From Morella rubra (taxonomy: Eukaryota; Streptophyta; Magnoliopsida; Fagales; Myricaceae): 64,000 nucleotides of DNA. Shown piece by piece: positions 55,934 to 64,000 of this stretch (positions are counted from its first letter, which is position 1; each line of letters starts with the position of its first letter). The stretch is taken from positions 8,999,994-9,063,993 of the forward strand of contig CM025854.1 of the NCBI GenBank assembly GCA_003952965.2, written 5' to 3'. A program made the translations under genes and the position numbers. Below the pieces are notes generated by a model. That model saw nothing but the letters and a program-made list of their open reading frames with translations, was not told the origin of the DNA and ran no database searches.

Positions 55934-57150
55934 GTGATAGTTAGCTTGCAAGGTAACATATCAGCCCTCTTGATAAGAATATCAAGTGTAGACTTAGGGT
56001 CCGTTTGTTTGCTTGTAAAACTATTACTTTACGTAAAAAAAATTTCTTTGAAACGTTTTCAAGAAAAAATTTTCCTTTTCAATGTTTGGTTATTCTTTTA
56101 AAATATTTTCAAGAAAATATTTTTTTATGTTTGACACGCTTAATGATTTACGTTTTTACATAAAAAGGTTTAATTAATGTACAGGTCTATGTAGTTTACA
56201 CTTTTGACATTTTAGTCCCTCAGGAATTGATTTCAACCATCAGATTTTCAGGTAAGTTTTTTAGACAAATCGATCTCTCGTCCAATTGCCGTTAGCCAAC
56301 AGACGAAATGGTGCTTAGGCGGATTTTAGATGCCATCTCAACGCCAATTGTAGGCTGTCTCATGGATAAAAAGTTTTCTCAAAATTTTAATATTTTAATC
56401 CCTAAGGTACTGATTTCAACATAAAGTTTACTGAGGTACAGTATTGCGATAAAATTGGTCTCTGCAGTTCAATTGTCGTTAGCCAACTAAGAGAGAAGTG
56501 TCAACGTGGCCTGGAAAGAGAAGAATATAAAACTATCATATGCAACATTCAAATTCAGTTTTTATTTAAAAAATATTACTTTTTAATTTATATATCATTT
56601 TTTTATTTTTAAAAATTTGTCTTTGAGGGGCATTTCGGTTATTTTGAATGTAGTTTAACACCCAAATCAAGCGGAAGGCAATAATTGATTATTTTTAAAA
56701 CATATGGGGTGGAATAAAATATTTTGGAACTTAAGGGAGACTTTCTGTTTTTTGCGCAAAGATATGGGGCGTACTATAATGTTCCCCCAAAAAAAAATTT
56801 GGTTTATGAAAAATTTAAGCTTAGTTTGTTTTCTGGAAAATAATAGAGTTTTTACCGTTGACTTGAAAACTTTTTACTTTGACTTCATTTTCAGGTACTT
56901 GCCAAATACCTGAAAACAAGTAAAACAAATTGCGAATTTGTTTTACAAAGCAAACAAACGGATCCTAAAAGCTTGAGACAATAACAAACAAATCATTCGT
57001 TGTTGCAATGGAGCATGTCAGCCCTCTTGATCAGAATATCAGGTGTATACTTAGCTTGAGACAAAGTAAACAAATCATCCGTTGTTGCAATGGAGCATGT
57101 CAGCCCTCTTGATCAGAATATCAGGTGTATACTTAGCTTGAGACAGTAAA
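55934..57150 (-). repeat. Triplicated 83-bp segment of the copia RT-RNase H linker
   Basis: A unit containing CAGCCCTCTTGATCAGAATA and TACTTAGCTTGAGACA occurs at 55945-55996 joined to 56969 onward, at about 57005-57087 and at about 57088-57150. The first unit is interrupted by the 969-bp element. Each unit encodes the same copia residues (around KxTPDILIKRADMLHCN) on the minus strand. Confidence 0.82.
55997..56965. mobile_element. Terminal-inverted-repeat element, 969 bp
   Basis: Begins GGGTCCGTTTGTTTGC and ends with the near-complement GCAAACAAACGGATCC. The flanking bases (TTA left; TAA or TAAAA right) do not settle the target duplication, so the superfamily (Harbinger-like or other) is open. 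The tandem repeat units beside it (57005 onward) show the uninterrupted sequence. Internal A/T-rich sequence contains no recognised ORF. Confidence 0.7.
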
Positions 57151-58010
57151 CAAATCATCAGTAGTTGGGGTCACTTGGATCCCCCAAAACATAGTGGAGA
57201 GGACCAAAGTCCTTCGTCTTAAATTCACCGCTTAAGAGTGAAATGTAGTGATTAAGGAGGGAAATAGTGGAACCAATGAATGTGATATCTCCTACATATA
57301 GTAAATATGTTTAGTCGGTCAATAAAAGCATTTGCATTCCTTATGTTGTTCGCTATACCTAAGAAACACACAAGGGAGAGATTTAAAATGAAACTTTTTT
57401 GTAGTGGAATTCAACACAAGGAAAACATTTACTGCCAAATATTCAGAGATACTTATAATGCTTGGTGTCCAATCTGTTTGTTTGTTTTTTTAATCAAGAC
57501 ACATTTTTTTGAAAGTTAGAAAAGTTATAGTTGAGAAATTACAGTAAAAATTGCTCTAACAGCCAGAAACAAACCTAGGGGTCCATAGCCCATAAGAGAT
57601 GATACAAGGTCCTCATGAGTGAGCGCAGAGGTCCCGGAAAACGAGCTGAGGTGTGTAAGGATACGAGAGTAGGTGTTTAATACCGTTATTCTGCAAAAAA
57701 AATTGTGAGTAAGGTATGGGTAATAAATTCACCACCACCATCGGTTTGATCTTGATTTTGTATTGTTGTCAACATGCTGTCAAAGAAAATAAAGACACGA
57801 TAGAAATATGATTTTCGCTTTAAGGGAAATATATAAACAACTAAGGCTTTGCTGTGGTCTTTTTTGTAAAAAAAATTAGTGGAACCGCCACCAGCAATCC
57901 CAGACATTGCAGCCCTCCTTGTCACGGAGTTGACAGAAATTTTGTGAGAATGCAAGTGGGGAATTATTTTCCAGGCATTAATTTTGTGTAAATCCCTCAC
58001 CTTTTTGGAC

Positions 58011-58755
58011 TTGAAAGACTAGCCAGGTATGTGTAGTTGATTGGGAATTGGAGCCATGGTTCTTTTGACCAGAATAACTCAATTTGAGTTGTACGCCCAA
58101 TTAATTAGGGACCATTTTATATGTACGCGGGTGACATGGCCATGAACAAACCATTGTTGCGTGTGTAATAACGAATAGCCCAGTCCTCCTTCAAGAAAAA
58201 TTGGTTCGGCTCCCTGGCAACATCCTAAAATTGCTTACAGCTCCTTATATTTTATTTTATGTGTACATATAATTGTGCAATTTTTCTCGTTTATTTCTCA
58301 TTTATTTCTCAATTTCAGAAAATCTAAAAAATACGAAATCTTTTTCTAAATAAGTTATTGTACTTCTTACCAATTTTATGAACAAAAGTGAGAAGTTTAC
58401 AGCTAAATATCTAAAAAGAAGTCATATTCTTTCAGAGTAAGGAATAAACTTTTGGTAGCATCCGTTCTCTTGGAGGACAGGGTCAAAATAGTAAAAGAAT
58501 ATTCAAACGAACAAATCAAACTGAACAGGTTGGCAAGCCCAAAACAACCAAAGGAGTTTGGCTGTCTGGCTCTGAAGAGAGTCTGTCTGCTTTACCTCTC
58601 GAATGCCAGCCTGTTTGCTATCTATCTCTCTCTAAAACGGTCTTTCTCCTGCTATTTATATGTATAACCAATATGGAAGGCTCTGGGTATAAATTTTCTT
58701 GTTTTTTAAACGATCGGTCCTGTTTTCTTGCTGTTGAATTTTGGAGAGAGACGCC
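58011..58755 (+). promoter_or_regulatory. Upstream region of the MOB1 gene
   Basis: Lacks protein-coding sequence. The last 150 bases contain C/T-rich leader-like sequence (58600-58640) and TGCTATTTATATGTATAACC (58650-58669), which might hold a TATA element. The start of transcription cannot be set from sequence alone. Confidence 0.4.
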
Positions 58756-61012
58756 ATGAGCCTCTTCGGCCTTGGAAGCAGGTATTCCTTTCGCCTTTTC
58801 TTTTTTTCCTTCTACTTTTCTTATTCGTTACATGAAACTTCATGTGTTCATATAGTTATATTACCATCCGAAGACGATTTCAGACTTTTGGGCTGAGGGA
58901 AATCTCCGTGTGTTCTGAATTTTAGTTTTCTTTTATTGCATAACAGTTTATATCAAATAGAATTCCTGAACTCCTATGTTTTGAAGTGATTCTATACATA
59001 TGACATGTTTCTTGAGGTGGAGAAGAAAAACGTAATTCGATGATGTCAAAGTTTCTGTTGGGTCGAAAAACAACTGGGGAGTCTCCAAGTTCACAGATTC
59101 ACCTTCATGTTCAGAAAAACAAATCATGCTCTGGAATACGTTGTTTAGTGGAGACATTTAGGAAAGAATTATGAAAGATATCTTCTACTGATTTTTAAAA
59201 TGATTTTGACCTAATACTTATACCTTCGGCTGTGAGATCACTAGTACTTTCATTTAAATTTAAAGGATTTCGTCTTGCCATTTTTTCTGTCCGGTTACTT
59301 ATATTGTCCAACTTCAATTAATGTAGGAACCAGAAAACATTTCGGCCTAAAAAGAATGCTCTCCCAGGAAGTAAGGTTAGTGTTGTAGCATTCTGGTTAT
59401 GCTGATTAGTTCTAATCTTTTTTTTTTTTTTTGGTAATTGAGTAATTGAAAGAAATCAAAAATACACGGGGAACATCCCCTCCACAGGTATCAAACCTTG
59501 TCAAGGCTGGTGCACAAGAGCTAGACAACCAACTAAACTATCAAAAGAAGATTAGTTCTAATCTTGCTATTCATAATTTGCCTCTTTTTTTTTTTTCAAA
59601 TACAGGGGGCTCAACTTCAAAAACACATAGATGCTACCTTGGGTAGTGGGAACTTGAGGGAAGCTGTACGACTGCCTCCTGGGGAAGATATGGACGAGTG
59701 GCTGGCAGTAAACAGTAAGCAGAGTGAAATGAAGATGGATACATGTGACTCTGTTTTTTGTGTCTGTGTGCGCTTGTCTGTCTACACTAATGCAAGATGG
59801 TTTTTCAAGATACCTTTCCTTTTGACTTCTATCCGTTCCTATTCTCTTCTGTAACAGCGGTAGATTTCTTCAACCAAGTAAACATTCTGTATGGAACTCT
59901 GACTGAATTCTGTACGCCGGCCAACTGTCCAACAATGACTGCAGGACCGAAGTATTTTTCTCGAGCGTTTAACCAAATTCTCTTCCTAGTCTAAATTGTT
60001 TAGTCTTGACAATTTGATGCTTGATCTGGTTTCGTGCCCTTGCCTGCACTCAATTTTGTTATCCATTCCACAGATACGAGTATAGATGGGCTGATGGAGT
60101 TACTATTAAAAAACCAATAGAGGTGTCTGCGCCCAAATATGTTGAATATTTGATGGATTGGATTGAAGCTCAGCTAGACGACGAGTCAATTTTTCCTCAG
60201 AACTTGGGTGAGTAAAAGTTTCTTGTTGGAGATTTATATAGAGGCGCACCCTTGATCAAATTAGTTGCTTATATTTTGGTTCTTATATGCTACGGAGAAC
60301 CCATTTATTCAAGTAGTATTTGCCACAGGAGCACCCTTTCCTTCCAATTTCCATGATGTTTGCAAGACAATTTTCAAGCGATTGTTCCGTGTATATGCAC
60401 ATATTTATCATTTACACTTCCAGAAGATTGTGAGTTTGAAGGAAGAGGCTCATCTCAACACTTGCTTCAAACATTTTGTTCTTTTTATATGGGTAAGTCT
60501 CCAATGTCGAAACGTTTAACTTCCTGGGGAAATTGTTTACCTTTGTTTGGGATAATCTTGAGCAGACGATATTCTTCTGCTTTGGTTTTTCTCCTGTTCT
60601 TGTTCTTTGGGGGAGCGTGGTTTGTTTTCTTTGAAAGATTTTGTCTGTTTTTGACCCAATTACTTCTTAGTTTGACTCAATTTCTTCCTAGTTGTCTGTT
60701 TTTGACCCAATACCAAAATCTAAAGCTTGGAGCTTAAACCTTCTGGTTTAGGTTTGTCTGAAATAAACAAGGGGCCAGTGGCTTGATGAAATTGTTCTTA
60801 CAAGTCTGTGGAAAGACATTGACAGTTCCTTGAATGATTTTTCCTTTATGTATATGCTTTGAATTTCCATTGATTTGCGTATTAGCTTTTAAATGGGCTG
60901 CACTCGTGTGCTAATATGGCCAAGATATTCTGTGATGCAGGAATTCCACTTGATTGACAAAGGGGAGCTTGCACCTCTGTACGATCTTGTTGACTCTATT
61001 CTGCAGTTTTAG
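58756..61012 (+). CDS. MOB1: MOB kinase activator-like 1 (MOB1)
   Basis: Seven exons: 58756-58781, 59327-59375, 59606-59714, 59858-59951, 60074-60207, 60329-60492 and 60941-61012. All introns are GT-AG, and the total is 648 bases (215 residues plus stop), the normal MOB1 length. The protein starts [20 protein letters not shown]. The structural zinc site is complete: Cys80 and Cys85 (EFCTPANCP) with His162 and His167 (YAHIYHLHF). Other family blocks are [49 protein letters not shown] and [21 protein letters not shown]1 binds and activates NDR/LATS-type kinases in the Hippo-like pathway; plant MOB1 is linked to cell division, pollen and root growth. Substitutions relative to typical plant MOB1 are few and conservative. 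Expression is unverified. Confidence 0.95.
59420..59549 (-). mobile_element. Retroposed insertion in MOB1 intron 2, 16-bp TSD
   Basis: A 130-bp segment is flanked by identical 16-base copies of GATTAGTTCTAATCTT (59404-59419 and 59550-59565). A T run at its left end is the poly(A) tail of a minus-strand retroposed copy. The remainder (GAGTAATTGAAAGAAATC, GGTATCAAACCTTGTC) looks like the 3' end of a LINE or a SINE. It lies about 40 bases before exon 3. Confidence 0.85.
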
Positions 61013-63463
61013 TGCCACCCGATCCATCTTCTTTCAACTTGATTTTTTCCCCCTTGTTCGAGTGAATAAGTTACCTTCTTTTAGCTACCCTTACTTTTTA
61101 TTTCTTGAATAGCAGATGTGTTTGAGCTGAGATGTACATTGAAACTTTAACATTTTTAGATGAATGGTGAGAAAAAAAAGAGTTTGAATATGGGGATCCA
61201 TTGAATCTGAAATTGGAGCTTCCTGGTGACTTTCTTAGTTCCCCAAGGAGTAGAGAGAAGGTCCCCCCTTCAGTGAAAATTCTCTTTTAAAGCTTTATGA
61301 GGCTTGGCGAAAGGCAATGCCAAGTCTTTCTCTGCCACTAACTTGACGTCTTCATCACTTTCAAGGTAAAAGCTCACGCAAGCAAAAGATAACACGATGG
61401 AGCAAAAAGTCCCTCGATTCATGGAGATCTTGCTTGATAAAAACTAAAATAATACACACTGTTCACTCACTGTTCACAAGAGCATTTTGGACATTTTACT
61501 ATTTGCTACAAGACTTTTCTGCCTGTATAAGGACGGTTTGAAATTAGTTCTGGACATCCTTCATCTACCTCCAAATCTCTAAAGAAACCTCTATGTCTGC
61601 CCTTCAAATTCTCTAATCTCTCTCTAGCTTTCCCTATTGATCTTCAACCTCCTTCACTTGCTCTGTCTCGTTTTTCATCCTACAGAGGAAGGGAAGTGTT
61701 GAGCAGTACTATATCACTGAGAACGCCTAGCATGATAGCATCCCTCGAAAGAGTTCAACAAAAAATGAAAATAAAAATAGGAGAGGACAATCACGTTAAT
61801 CTTCTTTCTCGCCCTGAAAGACAGTCCTGCTGCTTCTTGCTCTTTTAGGAGCTCATCTTTTGGGCATCACAGAGATGAAATGATGACCTGCCCCGCTACT
61901 CTACCTCCAATCTCATGTTGAAGGACTCCTACAATAAGACTTTTAACCCTTCTCTGGGCTTCACCACCTCGGGCGATTAAGTCTGGATGAAGAATGCACA
62001 TAATTGATTACTTCTCAGCATCATGTATTGACAGCAGAGAATTACCAAGATCAGGGCAATGAGATGTCAGGTGCCTCAGTAAATGACAACTTTTAATTAC
62101 CACATCCTTTTCAATTTGCACCCCAAAGTATCACATTTGACACATTGCATTCAAAACAACCTACAGATGTTCACTTTGTACCTCCTCCAATTTGATCGTT
62201 AAGATTGTGTCACATGGCCTAATTTTTCAATGATTTTAATGGTGAAATCCTAGTATGAGTTGCAAAGTATAAACTTATTGGTAGTTTTGGGTGCAATATA
62301 TTAAGTTTCCTATTTTGGGGTGCAAATTATAAGAAGTATGGTAATTAGATGCGGCAGAGTGTAACTACTCATTAGAAATTTTGTTTTGGGTAAATGAGTA
62401 AGTACACATATCTCCAATTAATATTTACGAAGTTTGGCACTAGCTCCACAGACACTTAGATCACCGGGGAGTTTAAGCTCCTGCATGAGCAGATACTACC
62501 TATTCAGCACCTGGACAGAGCCTCCTCATTTCAACCAAACAAGACACGGAGCAGCACCTGCAGTAACTTGAGGTGCAGCACCATAAAAACACCTGTAAAG
62601 ATTGCCAACAAGCACGCCAGTTCAGTTGCAACCAGCAGTATAGAAGCAGGGGTCTCCAGCAGCCAGCACTAACAGAAACCACAAAAATGCACCAACCAGC
62701 AAAAAATTCATACTACTCAGTTTTTGTTGTCCAAGAGAGATTCATGAAACACCATCTTCTGATGAGGTATAGATTACCAATAAAGCACTGATCGGTTTAA
62801 GAGTATTAATTCTCTCCATTACGGATAGATAATATCCTTAAGCACCCGCACCAATCTACCATTGCTTCCACGATAGAACGACCTTTTCTTCCGCTGCAGG
62901 AAGTTTGTGAATTGAAAGGGAGCAAAAGTGACAATAAGCAAAGCAGTTTGAAAGGGATTGACGTCCGTTGAAATCACAGCTTTCGTATTTTGATATCTTG
63001 AAATAATACAATACACTTGGTATAGTCGCATCCCATTAATTCTCCAAACTACAAAATTGGAGTTACACGCAGTCCACACAAGCCCCCCCTCCCAACCCCA
63101 TTCCCTTTGAGCTGAAATACAATTGTTTGTGGAGTGTGGTTTTGTAGGGAGAAGGTTCAATCCCCGTATTGAACGTTTCCTTTGCAGTTGTGTCTCTTGA
63201 GAGTGATACGCCAGGTCAGTCTGCAGACACCCTTGACTAAGTATGCAGAGATCATGACCATTGTCTTGATTCCACTCTAAACCTTGGATTTCTTCAGCCT
63301 ATAAGCAGAAGCATCTTCTAACAAACTGTTTCTGCCAGAAATAATGAAATTTGGAATTTCACCCTGAAAGACAATGTGACTTAGGTAATGGCAGCATGCC
63401 CTTCAATGTCTTTTGCAGGCATCTGAACACGGCATAAAATGATTAAAACTGTTGATGTAGCTT
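61013..63463. other. Intergenic: MOB1 3' flank and O-fucosyltransferase 3' flank
   Basis: The left part is the MOB1 3' UTR and flank; GTGAATAAGTT near 61062 is a weak poly(A) signal. 61200-62800 shows no recognised gene or mobile element; short frames near 62500-62790 (rich in CAGCA/CAGCACC on the plus strand) do not resemble a family. The last 500 bases (to 63463) are probably 3' UTR of the minus-strand gene. Confidence 0.5.
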
Positions 63464-64000
63464 CTACTTCTGTCCTGTTTCACAAATACATTCTGGAAAG
63501 GGATTTGCATAGAAACTTTCCTCCAGCTTTGGAAACTCTCCAGGCTCCCTCCGGTATGGAGCCCCAACACGATCTTCGTGAAGCTTTTTCACTTCAGAAC
63601 TAAATTTCTTCCAGGAGATTTTTCCTTCATCGAGCTCATCAACTAGCTTTACAAAATTCATCCTGAAGACAAAATGAAAATCATCATACACTGCAAATGT
63701 CATCAGAGAAATATCCGTAGAAACATGATAAAATCACCACATCAAACGTAAAAACAGTTAATAGGAAACAAGTCAGAAAATTACTTGTCAGGATTGATGG
63801 TCTTCTTGAAGTCCTCAAAGCGCCTATGACCTTGAACTGCCTTTGCCATATTCCCGTCAAAAGTATAGACAAACACGTCACTTTGGAGGGCAACAACATA
63901 ATCTATACCAGCCAACATGTTCTGGTGATTCTTGAAAGGACTCAGCTCTTCTTCTGTAGAGAGACTGGAATGGGAGAAGATATTGGGGAAATCATCCTTA
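63464..64000 (-). CDS. O-fucosyltransferase family protein, C-terminal exons (partial)
   Basis: Two exons on the minus strand: the last one 63662-63464 (stop TAG at 63466-63464) and an upstream one running from the window edge to 63785, joined by a GT-AG intron (63784-63663). The translated part includes [60 protein letters not shown], then [20 protein letters not shown] and the ending [19 protein letters not shown]. These are standard C-terminal blocks of plant GDP-fucose O-fucosyltransferase-like proteins (PF10250), type II Golgi glycosyltransferases; the [11 protein letters not shown] and GHRRF blocks belong to the nucleotide-sugar-binding fold. The N-terminal part lies beyond the window. 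No break is seen in the part present. Confidence 0.9.

Larger units (their letters stand above)
55619..58010 (-). mobile_element. Copia element B: integrase to RNase H remnant, right of the hAT
   Basis: From about 58010 downward the minus strand shows integrase core (ALVVYIFPLKRKSYFYRVFI, then QTDGGGEF near 57750-57800), reverse transcriptase palm and thumb (YVGDITFIG near 57300, KTKDFGPLHYVLG near 57190), a KADMLHCN-type repeat (57150-57000 and 55990-55930), and the RNase H start (YLTLARLNI, NYVSQYME near 55780-55860). The catalytic YVDD is YVGD. Stops and frameshifts are common. The RNase H end lies left of the hAT at 44950-45143. Confidence 0.78.

Noticed and set aside
62490..62800. Short cysteine-rich and glutamine-rich frames near 62500-62790
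   Set aside because: Short, overlapping on both strands, and without resemblance to known families; compositional effect of CAGCA repeats.

Overview
This window is nuclear DNA of a flowering plant, most likely a eudicot. The grounds are GT-AG introns, a plant germin-like protein of the auxin-binding-protein-19 type, a plant MOB1, a plant O-fucosyltransferase exon pair, and plant-type Ty1/copia, Ty3/gypsy, LINE, CACTA, hAT, Mutator and Harbinger relatives. I cannot name the species. Only three genes look intact: the germin-like protein (6642-7274, +), MOB1 (58756-61012, +, seven exons) and the 3' end of an O-fucosyltransferase (63464 to the window edge, -). Nearly everything else is mobile DNA in various stages of decay.

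Layout. 1-4430: a G-rich tract, a cluster of CACTA-type palindromes and a broken Ty3/gypsy pol with an LTR-like 3' end. 4680-5965: hAT termini, one tandemly duplicated together with its flank, then an unrecognised ORF. 6559-7274: germin-like gene with TATA box. 7453-8150: a non-coding segment that recurs in pieces at 29091-39110. 8642-11015: possible Harbinger remnant with a Myb/SANT-like fragment. 11269-15682: a minus-strand LTR-like block split by a 5'-truncated LINE. 18673-22452: LTR-like promoter block, then a Transposase_24-type pseudogene and a CACTA right end. 22865-28000: three copia fragments in mixed orientation, one split by a solo LTR.

29290-37777 is a CACTA element of about 8.5 kb with a 3-bp target duplication. 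The related uninterrupted segment near 7650 serves as an empty-site reference. It carries a solo LTR, a domesticated-looking transposon ORF, and an AT-rich minisatellite that has itself received a Mutator-type foldback, another solo LTR and a second CACTA element. 38052-38781 is a LINE-type insertion with a 16-bp target duplication. 39395-40155 is a receptor-kinase pseudogene next to a third CACTA element (40156-44001).

44950-58010 is a three-level nest. An old minus-strand copia pol was split in its RNase H region by a hAT element (45152-55610, 8-bp duplication). The hAT was in turn split in its transposase by a minus-strand copia-like element (47946-53674) that has two LTRs, a primer-binding site, a polypurine tract and only gag-type coding sequence. 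The MOB1 gene carries its own small retroposed insertion in intron 2.

The three genes show no sign of working together. The main interest is structural: insertion order can be read from target duplications, two CACTA families carry related but different palindromic subterminal motifs, and two separate tandem duplications each have one copy riddled with short deletions. I did not find a convincing new functional system.
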